Shown: piece by piece, positions 22,971-35,405 of the stretch
Numbering within the stretch: position 1 is the stretch's first letter
Layout: the number at the start of each line of letters is the position of its first letter
Source: Gordius sp. MW1
Lineage: Eukaryota > Nematomorpha > Gordioida > Gordea > Gordiidae
Direction: 5' to 3'
Length of the DNA: 64,000 bases
Assembly: GCA_964036665.1 (NCBI GenBank)
Contig: OZ038532.1
Location: forward strand, 10,496,537 to 10,560,536
Made by a program: the position numbers and the translations under genes
Notes under the pieces: generated by a model
Database searches by the model: none
Told to the model about the DNA's origin: nothing
The model's input: only the letters and a program-made list of their open reading frames with translations

Positions 22971-24413
22971 CTAAAATACAATTTAGAGTTGCACAATAGT
23001 TATGCCTTTGCCTTGAATAATATTAAGTGTAATCCTGAGCAATTTATGTCCTGTGATTATAACGGTATTTAAAGGAGGTATTTTATGATAGATTGGGTTT
23101 TCTTAAAAATTTAAATGATGGTATAGCAAAAATCATCTCATGCCTTTTATTTTAGAAAAGCCGCAAGAAATTGCTTTAAAAAACTTTCGAGGGGGCTTAC
23201 AATTTTACAGCCGGACCTTCCGATCCCCTTTTTAAATAAATTTAGAATTGCAACTTTAGTTCACTTTTATTAAAATTTTTTAATTCGGGCCAGGATTTTT
23301 TCAAGGGTAGGGGGGGGGGAAGCTGCTAAAAATTTGTTTATAACATTTCTATTTGAAATAAATAAAGATAATGAAAAAAAAAGTCTGGCCCGCTGCCGGC
23401 TGATCGGCCTAACGGCCGAGGAGGCAACTATGGTAAATTTAGATTTTCAGGAAGAGACTCAGAACTTTTTAGGCCGAATATAGTGATATAAATGACATAA
23501 ACATCAACTTTATTTATTTTTTCATCTTCACTCTGGCTGACGGATTTTTCATGATTAAAAGATATTTATAATGTTGTTTTTATCGAAAACCGTTAATTAA
23601 TTTAATAATGAAGAAATCAAGAGGGGATAAAAATTGTGTACTTATACTAAACCTATAACGATTTAATTTTCAAAATCATATAAATGACCATCGCGCATAA
23701 ATTTTATTTTTATTCCAATATTATTTATTTACCAATACTATGTATTCTTTATTATCTCGTAATTTGATAAAAAAAAACATCATAATATCTCCTTTAATAT
23801 AATTGATATCTTAAAATATTATTTGTGAAAATGTAATTTTTAGAATTCCTGACCATCTCTTAACCGATCCCAACCCTTTGATAATTGAAATTTAATAACG
23901 GGTCATAAAGGAGTGCTCATTGAAAAATTGGTGATTTCATATGGGGCAAAATAGGTATTTATGAATTTTACTAATTTGACCATACAAAATTAACCGCAAA
24001 AGTTTAATAGGTTTTTTGTTAAATTATTTATATAGAGAATTTTTTCGGAACAAAGTGCACCAAAATTTAAGTGAATAGCACCCTTACTTTCAAAAATATG
24101 ACAAAAATAGGAAATTCTATAAAACGCTCCGCGCGTAATTTTGGCCCTTTACGTCCATACCTTAAAAATTATTAGCCCAAATAGGATAAAATTTTCATAA
24201 ATTACTATAATATAAGAGGTCTACACCCTCACCAAAAAGTATTCATATCTGAGATGGTCGGTAGAAAAAGTAAGATTATTTAAATTAACCTAAATTTTAA
24301 ATTCCATGCATGCTGTTTATTGTAGTCTGTAACTGTATGGTATTAAAATAGGTTAAAATGTATTAACAACATTGGAATTTGAATTATAACTTTATGTAAA
24401 ACCTAAATTGTAT
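22971..24413. other. AT-rich intronic or intergenic DNA
   Basis: I see no coding frame. A G run near 23312 and ggccgaggaggc at about 23415 look like transposon debris. About 23690-24260 resembles 48310-48860 (shared pieces such as ggtcataaaggagtg and caaaattaaccgcaaaag), so it is a dispersed repeat of some 550 bp. Confidence 0.6.
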
Positions 24414-24421
24414 AATTAACC

Positions 24422-25566
24422 TAGAGAACTGCACTGGTGACCCGAAACCCGACCCGATATTGTCGGGTTCGGGTTAAAAATACTAAAATGTCTTCGGGTC
24501 GGGTTCGGGTTGAAAATTTTGAAAGGCTTTCGAGTCGGGTCGGGTTTGGGTTCAAAATTTCACTATGCTTTCGGGTCGGGCGGGTTAGATTAAAAGTGTC
24601 GAGTCAAAGGTTATAAATCTTATAATGCAAAATATACGGGAAATTTATTTTTAATTAATGCTATAATGTATAATATTTTTTAATTAATAACGAAATGTAT
24701 AATTGAAGTGAAGATCATTCATTCAGTTAATTAAATTACTTTTGTTATTTAAATCTGATTGTTTTAATTTAGACGCAAATTTAAATTTGTCTAGTGAAAG
24801 GTAAGATATATCAACAAAAAATATTTTTAAATGTATTTAAATAATGTAAAGTGGTAGTTCATTATTAATTTAAATTACATAAATAGATCGAATATGAGGG
24901 TAAAAATCTTCTAAAATACATAAATAGATATTCATAAAACAAATGAAAGCAAGTTTAAATTTATTAAATGGTTCATTTTCAAAATAATATATTTTAAATT
25001 AAATGTGACCCGATATTGTAGATGCTATCATATTTCTACCTCTCTATAATCATTCAAATAAATTTAGTAATCAAAATCTGTGGTAAAATTAGTTTTGTAA
25101 ATCGCACTTTAATTTGTCGATTAAATTTTACACACCGCCATGGGGAGGGGGCCAATAATGATTAAAGGAAGGGCAAAATAACCATCATTTTTTTAATTTT
25201 AGCCATAATTTGCTAAAATTTCTAAGATTTTTTGGAGAGGGGGCAGCCGCCCGTCCTTGCCACCCCCTGGCTACGCTTATCACGCACACCGTTATTTTTT
25301 TACATCGCGTTGGTTACCAAAATTTGACACACGTTCGGGAAGGATTCGGTAAAAAAATTCAAACGCTTTGGGGTCGGGCCGGGTCCGGGTTGAAAATTTT
25401 AAAATGCTTTCGGGTCGGGTTCGGGTTGAAAATTTTAAAAGGCTTTCGGGTCGGGTGGAGTCGAAAAATTTAAAATGCTTTGAGGTCGGGCTCGGGTTAA
25501 AAATTTTTAAAAAATTTCGGGTCGGGTCGGCTTCGGGTTTAAAAAAAGTGATTTTGCAGTTCTCTA
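24422..25566. mobile_element. hAT element D with cgggt subterminal arrays
   Basis: The ends are tagagaactgca and tgcagttctcta (a complementary pair), flanked by the 8-bp direct repeat aattaacc (24414-24421 and 25567-25574). Inside both ends are tandem cgggtcgggttcgggtt motifs interrupted by A/T stretches. The 1.1-kb body has no transposase and carries a nested MITE at 25138. It is a non-autonomous hAT element. Confidence 0.93.
25138..25283. mobile_element. MITE nested in element D, left end damaged
   Basis: The right part (cccctggctacgc) matches the common MITE family; the left end is worn down to ccatgggga. The flanking repeats acacaccg (25130-25137) and gcacaccg (25284-25291) agree at 7 of 8 positions. 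Confidence 0.7.
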
Positions 25567-25574
25567 AATTAACC

Positions 25575-26451
25575 AAACGCGCACTTATCTTGCTTTAAAG
25601 CATACTTTTAGGTTTAGAGCTCTTGAAAATATCTTTTGCCTTGATAAAAAGCGTGAAATTTAATCACGCCACCACCACAATTAAATAAAATACGCAAAAA
25701 ACAAGCTTAATTCAAAAGTTCAAAACCTTAGTCAAGTTTATAAACCTCCCGAGTTAGGAGTTTATAAAAAAATTTGCAAAGAAGCGCAAAATTAAAATGT
25801 AAAACTCGGCATATAATTCTATCGAAATGACTAACTCTAAAATCAATATAGGGAAAATGATTAAAAATCAATTTATGGAGTAAGCTTCAGACGATATAAA
25901 AAATTCCCATTTTCAATTATCATAAATGCTTAGATCTTAGATGCCCGCGCATCCATTTAAATCAAGGATAATAATTTATTATACCCACAAACACTTCTTA
26001 TATAGATGTGTGATATTATGACGATGACATTAGCCCTGTCTAAAGTGTCGCGCTTATAATGGGACATTAAGCACATCACCAAATCCCTTTACAATTGTAA
26101 TAATTAAAAATTAATGAGAGAAGCAAATAGGCAGGATACACTAATAAAAACTGGAGGTTACTCAGTATGCCTGCCCCTCAAAATGGCCCAATGTTATTTG
26201 CTTTTAATAGATCATCGTAATTTATTGACATTCTACGAATATAATCTGGGGTTGTTGTGGGAGCCTTTGTTTTCGCTTCAAATTATTGCTCATCGTGAAC
26301 CAAATTGCGAACCGTTAAATTGTCCAAAATTTTATAGAGCATAAACTATCAACTCACTTATTTAAGCGCTAAAAAAATAACCAAATAACATATAGAGAAA
26401 GAGATGGAAGAGTTTGGAAGTAAAGGCGAGAAATACTATGACACTCTGTAA
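25575..26451. other. DNA without a supported gene
   Basis: An open frame of 76 codons occurs at 26114-26344, but it lacks recognisable motifs and no splice sites support it. Otherwise the stretch is A/T-rich. Confidence 0.4.
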
Positions 26452-26459
26452 GTGGTGTA

Positions 26460-26741
26460 CATAGACTAATAGACTGCTCATCTCTTATATATTCACGCAT
26501 CAAAAGTGTTGCCTAAAAAGACCGCCACTTTAATAAGTGAAGTAGAGTTTGTATAGCGATGGATTGCATTGAACAATAATCATTGATCTTATAACATGAA
26601 ACAACCCATTTTAATCATTATAGCAATTTTAAAAATTTATCAAACCATATAAATTGCCCAAAATTCATGTTTCGCTTATAAAAATGGCTGCCAAAATGGA
26701 GTACACTTTTTAAAAGGGAATGAGCAGTCTACTAGTCTATG
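26460..26741. mobile_element. MULE-type MITE, 282 bp
   Basis: It starts catagactaatagactgctc and ends with the complement gagcagtctactagtctatg. The flanking 8-bp duplication is gtggtgta (26452-26459 and 26742-26749). The ends match those of the 2.0-kb MULE at 12203, so it is probably a deletion derivative mobilised by that family. Confidence 0.95.
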
Positions 26742-26749
26742 GTGGTGTA

Positions 26750-27084
26750 TTAACCTCCCAAGTTTTTCCTCAAAAATTTTTCCTTCAACTAACCATAACT
26801 CTCTACAGACAGCTTTGTTCGACAACTAATGAGTAATGACTATGGCCATGCGGTTACAATGGCTTTTTATTAGAGGCATTCGGGCGACCGTTATGTAGAA
26901 ATACGTGATGTATTAAATTTTTCCTTCGCCCAGGAGGTACCATATGAAATTCACTACATCAATTTTTGGTTTTAAAATTGTTAGGGTAAAGTCATTTTGG
27001 GAAGAGATTTAAAATAAATTTGGAATAACTATTTTGCTATTAAACTAAAAACTAAAGTAAACGTTAATATATCATCAGAGGTCA
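26750..27084. other. AT-rich DNA without a recognised gene
   Basis: I see nothing supported here. Confidence 0.4.
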
Positions 27085-27480
27085 GATTGTTGAAAATTTT
27101 CTGCCCGAACCCGACCAGGTCCGATTTTAAAATTAAGCTGCCCGCCCGAACCCTTCTAAGTGTCCGCCAGGCCATACTCCGAATTATTAAATCGACCCAT
27201 ACTGCCCGAAATGACGTTTTTAGAATTTTTAGCTGTAATATCGTTATATTTTGTAAAAATTTTATTTTAGTTTCCATTTTTTTTGGACAAGAACTAGGAT
27301 AACAAACATCATATAATTAAATAAATAAGTGACAAAATAATGGAAAACAAAATAATACATTATTTAAAAATACCATTGAGTCCGAATTGACCGAATCTTG
27401 TCATGGTGCCCGCCCGGACCCGCCCAAAAATTTAAATTTACGACAGTTGCCCAATCCGGCCTGTAGGCCGGGCAAGTTTG
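27085..27480. mobile_element. Probable hAT-derived remnant with gcccgaaccc motifs
   Basis: Clusters of gcccgaacccgacc at the left and gcccggacccgccc near the right flank a 280-bp A/T-rich core. This layout resembles element D, where cggg-rich arrays sit inside both ends. Terminal repeats and a target duplication were not resolved, so borders are approximate. Confidence 0.45.
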
Positions 27481-28646
27481 GCAGTCGCGCTTTTTTGGTC
27501 TTAAATATCATTCAAGCATTTAAATCATCTTTATCAATCCATCAAATCAAAGGATTGGAACAATAAAAACTGGGATAAAAATTATAATGGCGCGGCTGTT
27601 TGGGGAAGCATGGCGATCGCGCGCAACTTTGCTCTTTCTTGTCAAATGAATGGAGGTGGGGAATATTTAAAAGCAACATAACTGGAGGATGGCCAGGACG
27701 GATTAATGACGTTAATTTTTTTCGGAGTATGGATGTTTGTAAATAGGCGATTTCGGAGAGAGGCAAAAAAAAACAAATACATGTCAAAACATAGCTGCAT
27801 CTTAATGCTCGCGTAACTTGGTTTAAGAAGTCTTACTGTGTGGTGTGTATGTGTATATGTAGTGTACCAATTCAACCGCGATATGCGTGCTACAAAAGTT
27901 TAAACGATTTTTTTACATATACTAAACTAAACTAATTTGTTTATTTGATTAGGCTTGTTTTTACAAATAATGAAACATGAATTGCCTATTTAAACTTAAA
28001 TAAATTATGGCAGGCAGTTAATTCGCTTATTGAGACACAGTCTTAAAGGTGAAGTACCCCTTGGATTATTCAAAATAACCCCCCCCCCCCCCCGGATTTA
28101 CAAAAAAACACGTATGATTGAACTGCATGGCGTTAAATCCCCCCCCCCCCCCCTAAAAAATATTTACAAAATTTCCCTGAACCGGAACAAAAATTTTAAA
28201 TTAATATTAAACATTATGATGGTTTGACGAACTTCCTGCCCCCAAACACCCTTAAACATAAACCCCGAGTTGAATAATAAACGGGTCAGGTTGACAGGAA
28301 CGCGCTTTAGTAAGATCAAAAGTTAGTTTTCCCCCACCCAAACCGAGCCTGTTAACAAATTGATTTTTAAAACATTTTTATTGAAATTATGAAATAGACA
28401 ATCATAGACAAATAGGGTTGTATAATGTATATTAATCTAACAAAAATTAGTATAAATAAATTCCACACTCTGATAAACTCAATAACAACCCGCCCACTGT
28501 TGACGATGGTTTCTAGGCACCTGTGAGTGAGAAGCATTTTGATGTGATGTCAATTATACCCCTCCAAATGCTCCCGTTATAAAAACCATAAATTGCATAG
28601 CATTTAATACTTTTATTAAAACTATAACTTTTATTTCACTCTATAA
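27481..28646. other. DNA with C runs, no supported gene
   Basis: Two C runs near 28080 and 28140 are separated by about 50 bp. No complete MITE could be delimited, and no coding frame is convincing. Confidence 0.4.
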
Positions 28647-28833
28647 CATGGGCGTAGCCAAGTTTTGGATTAAAGGGGGGGGGGATCATAAATTATTTTG
28701 ATTTTTAAGGGTTTTTGTATGAACAATTTTTTTTGTCATTTAGGGGGAAGAGAGGGGGCCCATAATCTATAATCTATATTTTACAAATATAAAAGTGAGA
28801 AATCCAGGCAGGGGGAGGGGGGGGGGCGATGGG
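28647..28833 (+). mobile_element. Incomplete MITE, left end only
   Basis: The left end catgggcgtagccaag with a following G run matches the complete MITEs nearby. The right end is missing; a G-rich tract near 28810-28827 may be a rearranged remnant. It lies just 3' of the last zinc-finger exon on the minus strand. Confidence 0.55.
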
Positions 28834-28883
28834 AACACAATGTATATATATTAAACAAACAAAAATTATAATAAATTAAATAC

Positions 28884-30678
28884 CGGATGTAGATGAATTC
28901 AGTGAATCTGAGCAACGCTCAGAGCTATTTTGGTTGAAGTCGGAAGGTCGCGCCCGGACCTTCAGATGGCGCGAATTTATGTGTCGTTCTAGGGTTACGG
29001 CGGAAGAAAAGCAAGCTCGGCAGCTCCCTAGCATGCATCGAAAGGGGGTCGGGGTCACGTGGTAAATCACATGACGCCTAATCCAAGATGGAGACCTAGC
29101 GGATTGGCCGTAATATTTGCATCCGGTCCAGAGGCAGGCGTTACCGCCCACATGACTATTATTTTCGCTCTCGCCGCACCCTTTGACCTCGCTAATTGGG
29201 ACGTGTTAAAAAAATTGATATAGACTTTGTAATAAAAGCTTTGGGAAAATGAGGAAGTATCAAGTTTATAAGACAACGTAATCTTAAACATTTAACATTG
29301 CTGCACATGCGATCATGGGCTCAGCCAGCCCAGCATTGGGTTTAGAGGGGGGCAATAATGATTTAGGGAGGGGCAAAATGATTATTTTTTAAAATTTTAG
29401 CCATAATGTAATAAATGTCAACAAATTTTTGGGTTTAAAGGGGGGCAGCCGTTTCTCCCTGCCCCCCCCCGGCTACGCCCATGCATGCGACAATTATAAA
29501 TTACCCATGTGAATTGATAAATAGTGAAAGGTCAATGTATTATATTTAATAAAACTTATGGTACATTTAGCCACGAATTCACTGATAGCAAACGCAATTA
29601 ACCAATATATAGAATGCTTTGGTTATTTATGTATACATGGGCGTAGCCTGGGGGTTAAATTACGAAAAAAAATATTTTCAATGCAAAAACGATAAAAAAT
29701 TATGTTTTGCCCCCCTCTGATTGAACTTATAAACGTTTTGCCCCCCCCCCCCTAATACAAAACCTGGCTATGCCCATGTATGTATGTCCTATCACAGTTA
29801 GCCGTTTGAGTTAGCATAAATTACCTTAACCCCAAATGCTTTCCGTGGATGTGTTCGATGAGAATTTGGATGGAATCCATCATTTTGCGATTGCTCCCTC
29901 CTCGCTTAAGCCGTTTACAGTCTATTTCTTGAAGTGCTTTCGGTTCAACCCTAAAATAACAATCTCGCCATTTGCAGCAATCCAGCGATCGTTTACGAAT
30001 CGATCCTCCTCCCTCTGATGATGAACCATTGTAAAAGGTTGTTGAATTGCCAAAGGGTATATTTACTCTGAGTGCCGATATAACTTCCAAACTGAGGTAC
30101 GGGGTGGACCATTCACTAGCTTTTATTAACTTTGCCTGGCCTGCAAATAGGGTGGAGTAAAGGCATTTTCTTTGCAAACACCCACCTCCAACCCTAGGCT
30201 CTGCTGTTAGGTTTCTTTTGCAACCGCGCTCGGAGGGGGGTGAGTTGGGACAGGATAAAAGTGAATTGGAATCGGTTCCGATTCCAGAATCGTTATCGTT
30301 AGAGCTCTCGTCTATATCGCTAGGCGTTTTAGTACTACCCAGGCTTTCGCACTTTTCAGCTATTCTGGATCGACGGGTTTTGTTATTCTTACCGCCTTCA
30401 AGAATTTCCAATTTTTGGGGCGAAATGCTGTGAGATTGAGATCGCGAATTTATATCGCACAGAGAAACCGCGCAAGAAATTCTGTGAGCCCTCTTCGACA
30501 TCACTTTTTGTTTGGGTGAATTGGACGGGAATGGGTAGAGGGGAAAGCGATGCCAAGTATTTGCGTTATGTTTACACATCATCGCGTAACACGAGAAGCG
30601 ACAATTATTAAGGCGGTTGCTAGTATCGTTCAAATTTTGGGTGGGCAAGTTGATAAAGTTCAGGGACGTCATTTGCAT
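28884..30678 (-). CDS. Jing/AEBP2-type C2H2 zinc-finger protein (partial)
   Basis: AEBP2 and its fly counterpart Jing are nuclear C2H2 proteins; AEBP2 is an accessory subunit of Polycomb complex PRC2. Exon 1 runs 30678-29825. Its ATG is preceded by an in-frame TAA nine bases upstream, so this is the likely start. It encodes a serine-rich N-terminus and finger 1 (CCKWRDC...HIHGKH), which has an unusually long cysteine-histidine spacing. The donor AAG/GTAATT joins an acceptor ending caattag to exon 2 (29191-28884), and the phases match. Exon 2 encodes CLWTGCKYYGQSARSPSWI with H..H, then CMLGSCRACFSSAVTLERHI with HINSRH. The pattern CLWxGCKxY...SWLQRH is diagnostic of AEBP2/Jing. The frame can end at TAA 28876 or splice at CCG/GTATTT. 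The C-terminal domain is not found nearby; 22814-22970 is a candidate. Confidence 0.88.
29314..29483. mobile_element. hAT-type MITE inside the zinc-finger gene intron
   Basis: The ends are catgggctcagcc and ggctacgcccatg, flanked by catgcgat (29306-29313) and catgcgac (29484-29491), 7 of 8 matching. It lies wholly within intron 29192-29824. Confidence 0.88.
29636..29778. mobile_element. Second MITE inside the same intron
   Basis: The ends are catgggcgtagcc and ggctatgcccatg, flanked by tatgtata (29628-29635) and tatgtatg (29779-29786), 7 of 8 matching. Together with the previous MITE and the duplications it makes up about half of the 633-nt intron. Confidence 0.88.
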
Positions 30679-31779
30679 GCGCGATTAAATTGCACGAGAT
30701 GGGAATGAACGTGTGTTTTGGTTGTTGTAAAGGTTAAATATTTGGCACCTTCCTAGGTTATACCTTGAGATAGGTTGAAGGAAACGATATAGTTGATTTT
30801 CGATCGCACCACTCTATTGATACAGGTGATTGAAGGAGTTATGATTAAAATAGGCAAATATTATTTCACCAAATCCTTGCATAACCCACGGCTAAGGTAT
30901 CAGGGAAGATTCAATCAATAACTGGGGATTGAATCAATAACGCTTTTTATTGTGACGATTGCAGGACAAAAGAATCGCGTTAATGCTTGACAATGGCATC
31001 GTTTGTGTAAACTTCATCAGTCAGAGAGACAGATGTCAACATAAAAATGTTGGGAATTTTATATGAAATGACCACTATTAAATTTCTCTTGAATACGCTG
31101 ACCTTAGCGTTTGTATAAGTGCTGAGTTCTTCGCTCTTAAGAAGAGGCATACATAGTTGAGTTAGCCGGGCAGCTAAGCGTGTAATTTGCTTAGTGTGCG
31201 TGCACGTTTAATGTGTGCATGTTTATGTCCTCCATTTTTGCATTATCTGAACCTCTGACTCCTGGATGCCCTAGAAAGAGGTTCAACTGGCATTTATAGA
31301 GGCAGGCAGAGTTGAGTGGCTAACCAGTAAATAAGGAACAGTAGCATTATTTATTGTTATTAACGGAATAGGTTGTAGGAACTAGGAATAGGAACAGTAG
31401 TTGAGGTAGAAGCGCTCAAGCGTGAAAATTTGCAACTATCACCATGAATATCCTTATTACTATACTACCCATATGTAATATTTATCGTACTGGCAGTGGC
31501 AATGTATGAGCAGAGCGTAAATAAACGTAGTAAATATAGTAAGAGTAGAAGATGATGGGGAGAGGGTGTAAAAACGATAATTCTGCTAGGAATTTTCATG
31601 CACGCGAAGGGCTGGTAAATCCTTGGATCCTTTGCATTTAGAGATTGTATTTTAACTGGTCCTTGCAAATCTCTTGTACGAAGAAATGTTCTTGCTAATA
31701 AATATGGAACATTTATTATTAGGTTAAAATATTAGGGTAAAAGTAAAAATTATGTGTAACTGAAAGCTGCAAATTCCGT
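30679..31779. other. 5' flank of the zinc-finger gene
   Basis: The composition is less A/T-rich and lacks recognisable repeats, as expected of a 5' UTR and promoter for the minus-strand gene that starts at 30678. I could not identify a TATA box or other defined element with confidence. Confidence 0.35.
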
Positions 31780-31965
31780 TTGCGTTATATAATATGTAAT
31801 CGATACTTTTCATTAAAAATTAAGCGTGTGGAAGCAGATGAAAGCGGAAATGGTTTACGAATAACGATGGAAAATCATCTCCCTTTACAGATCATTTTTA
31901 AAATCCAAACACACCCTTCCGAAAAAGTATTTTACATTGAATGTTTAACAGGAACAACTTCTTAG
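31780..31965 (+). CDS. Short open frame or exon of unknown function
   Basis: The open frame of 61 codons ends with FSLKIKRVEADESGNGLRIT, MENHLPLQIIFKIQ and FYIECLTGTTS. Mixed charge and balanced composition differ from the A/T-driven frames around it. The first codons (MRYIICNRY) look like an upstream A/T-rich intron, so it may be a 3'-terminal exon whose acceptor is near 31800 rather than an intact small protein. It lies upstream of, and divergent from, the zinc-finger gene. I do not recognise the family, and it may be spurious. Confidence 0.3.
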   Translation: MRYIICNRYFSLKIKRVEADESGNGLRITMENHLPLQIIFKIQTHPSEKVFYIECLTGTTS

Positions 31966-34319
31966 AATTATTTACGTAGTATATAAAGCGGACAACGGAA
32001 AGGGTCAAATAACTTGCTCTAATTTTATCTATATTTTGGCATGGCAATGAGCTGTTTGATTGAATTATAGTATTGATTTATTTCGTTTATTTACACAAAT
32101 CAATAATTAATCTTAAGGAAAACTCAAACATGCAAAATTTTATATTTTTCGTTAATTGATAAAGTAGCGCTTTTCGGAGAAAATTTATCGAGCACATTTT
32201 GGTTGGATTTAATTGGCTTGTGAGTAATGCCAATTCTATTCATTAAAATCATTTTTTTAATTTTTAACCATTAAACTAGTCCTATTAAAAATTTCAAATG
32301 GGTATTAACCCTTGTTAATAAATTTATAATAGTCGACCACCGGTAACGATCGACAAAGGTGGCACTATGTCAACGTCACCTTAAGACCGATCCCTGCCTG
32401 CCCCTCTTGTCCCTGATTTCTCCACAATTAATCACACAAAATGAAGTAACAGGTTTCATTCAATCACAACGCCCTGGGGTGCTCATTAAAAATATGGGGG
32501 GTAAGTAACGAGGGGTCAGGAAAACTACAGGATTTAAAGAGCAGTCTTACCAGACCCGTCCCCCCCCCCTACCGCTATGATAAATAACAAACTATAGTAA
32601 GCTGGGTGGTGGGTTTTTAGTTACGGGTATTCATCGATTTTCGATAGTGTGGTGTGTTAGTGGGCATGGGCACACTGGGCAACTCATGGGATCTTCAGGA
32701 TGTCTTTTCAAGTAATTGTAATAATATCTATGGATGGACTATGGGTTTAAAATAAGCCACCAACCCCATTCTCTTGTCCATAGATGGGCATTGGCCCTAT
32801 GCATGTTACCATATTCATTATCAAGAAGGTAAGCCAATTAAATCCTCTCCACCCTCACCCACAACTTGTAGCATCATATTTATAAATATAAGTTATTCGG
32901 TGATATTATGTAAATGAAATATAGTTTAATTAAGTGACTGAAATATTATTTTTAAAAATAAGAATACGATTAGGCAAACACTGAGAGTCTAGCAACGATA
33001 GAATGAAATAACCGATTTTTTGCACCAGTGAATAAATGAGATGAAGACAATTTAAAGAGTTCAGTGACCATAAAAAGCATTTTCATTAATCAAAAATTTA
33101 GAATTTGTTCGGAAGTGTTAGCAAAAAATTTCCCATTTTGTTTTAATTTAAGATAAAACTATTCTTTCCTGTTATAAAATCGTGACATGGGGGGGGGGGG
33201 GGGGGGGGGTAAGGCAGGCATAAAATTACGATCTTTTAAGCTCAACTTTTTAATTTATCAAACAATCTAAATTCATTATGTTAAAAATTTGATCCTCTAT
33301 AATCAATTACCCGTTCATATTTATAAATTATAAAATAGATATAAAATATAATTATTCCAACCTTAAGTTTAAATAAATTTGTTTGATCAAGGCTACTCCT
33401 AGTGGTAAAATTTAGCATTAGAACCAATTTACAAATGGTGCGTGACCTCTATGAGACCAAAGCCAACCAGGTGATTCAACTATTAAATATTTATGTTTAA
33501 TTTTCGAACATTTGTCACACAGCAATTATTCACAATTTTTCTCTTCCTTCTAATAAATGTGTATTTTATAGAATAATGCATTATTGTGTTAACCTGAATA
33601 TTTTTTAATTTATAATACATTGCCCTTAAAATATTTTGTTTCTAAATTCGATGAGGTATAGTATACCTAAACATTAAACTTCTACTTTTGTTGATAAACC
33701 AATGAATTGTTTAAAATTTATTTGTTGAATTAGAGAAAACGGATTTAACCCCAGGTTCTCGCATAAAAAATGTTGAATCAAAAGGTGGTCTTGAACCAAG
33801 CCAAGAGGCAAAGAAAACCATTAAACACTCCCTTCCACCATTCTAAAAAGAGCAATTTTTTTTTAAAGTTGCTAAAGTCTTTTCACGACTAAGGTTCACG
33901 GGCGCGGTTAGTAACAAAGGGAAAGGAAAGTTCTAGGTTCAGTATACTATCATTTAACCGCACCAATTTCGTTGGGGGAAATAATTATATATTTGCACGT
34001 TTTCGAAAATAAAATAATTAAATATAAATCTATTCGGCTAGACTTAATGAAATTGTATTGTGGTGTATTTCATTTGTATACTAATAAAAAACACTTATTT
34101 GCATTTTTTTATTAATTCATTTTTTAATTAATATAAATAAACATTGTATAAACACGGTAAAGCGGTTTTATAAATTGTAAATATAGAGAACCATCTACAA
34201 ACAAAAAAGATAATAAGAAAAAAATATTATTTTATTTAGTAATTAAAACTTATAAAGGATTATGCCTGTGGATCATACATTTAAACGCCAATTACCTATA
34301 TAGTTTTAATTTAATTGTA
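31966..34319. other. DNA without a supported gene
   Basis: Long A/T-rich sequence with GC-richer islands at 32330-32580 and 33770-33960. A run of 21 G at 33189-33209 is likely polymorphic. I found no exon with matching splice sites. Confidence 0.4.
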
Positions 34320-34327
34320 CCTCTGCT

Positions 34328-34462
34328 CATGGGCGTAGCCAGGTTTTGGATTAGGGGGGGGGGGCAAAACGTAATTTTTTTTTAATTTTTTAGGGTTTTT
34401 GCATTGAAATTTTTTTTAGCCATTTAGGGGGGGGGGGCACTCGCCCCCTGGCTACGCCCATG
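34328..34462. mobile_element. hAT-type MITE, 135 bp
   Basis: The ends are catgggcgtagccagg and ctggctacgcccatg. It has a perfect 8-bp duplication cctctgct (34320-34327 and 34463-34470). Two G runs lie inside. Confidence 0.95.
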
Positions 34463-34470
34463 CCTCTGCT

Positions 34471-35397
34471 TGCTTTTAATTTTATTATACCCTTAAACAA
34501 TATGTGAAAGGACTTTGTAAATTCAAAATATAAACCAATAATATATTTTAGCTAAAATAAATTTTTCGGGGTTATTCATAATTCCGCCTTAAAAAATCCT
34601 AATTTGTTCCTTCTGGGTGGTTTAAATCTATACGTATGTTGTTTTCCTAATTCGTAAAGAGAAAAACAGACAATTAATGTGGTAACCTTCAAAGCAAAGC
34701 CATTGTTGGTTACAGACAAATTTATGGCCTTTATTTCGTTCGAAATCCTTTACATAAATTATAAACTGTTCTTTGACGAAGACAACCCAGTATAAAGGAC
34801 ACCTAAATATTGTCCTATCTATCTAGCATTCGCGACAAAAAGTTTTGCATGATGTATTATAACATGCCATTTCACTGTGTAGCGTCGCCCGACTTTTAAA
34901 GGAATAATATACATGTATGTAGATAGAGAAGCATAAATGGGTACCTAGACGCCATTGTCACATACAATCGAAGTCATATAAGGTAAATTTTAACCCGTTT
35001 TCGACCATACCCAGGAATAAAAAATAAGAAATGTCCCCCCCCCCCCAAAAAAACAACAAAATAATTAATCACAGATGTAACATTTTCTTCTAATAGGTGT
35101 TGTAATGGTATTAAGTTTCAAAACTTTCGATTTGAATTGAAACCCCACTTGATACTAGGCGAAATGCTATTAATAAAATTGGACGAAAAGGTGATACAAT
35201 TGATAGTATTAATCATGAAATATTAAAGATGATGGACATTTTTAATATAACTATGTTTGCGACCAATTGTCAAAAATAGCAGATTAATTAATAAATTGGT
35301 TAGTTTTTAGCACACATTATACTTTAATATAAGTTATTCTATGACTTAACCATGTAAAATTGCATATTCCATTCTCTAACTTATTTATGATAAAGTA
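34471..35397. other. DNA without a supported gene
   Basis: Nothing supported beyond a C run near 35036. Confidence 0.4.
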
Positions 35398-35405
35398 CCA
35401 GCTTC

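Noticed and set aside
26114-26344. Plus-strand frame of 76 codons (MREANRQDT...)
   Set aside because: No motif, no splice support and no neighbouring exon; likely chance.
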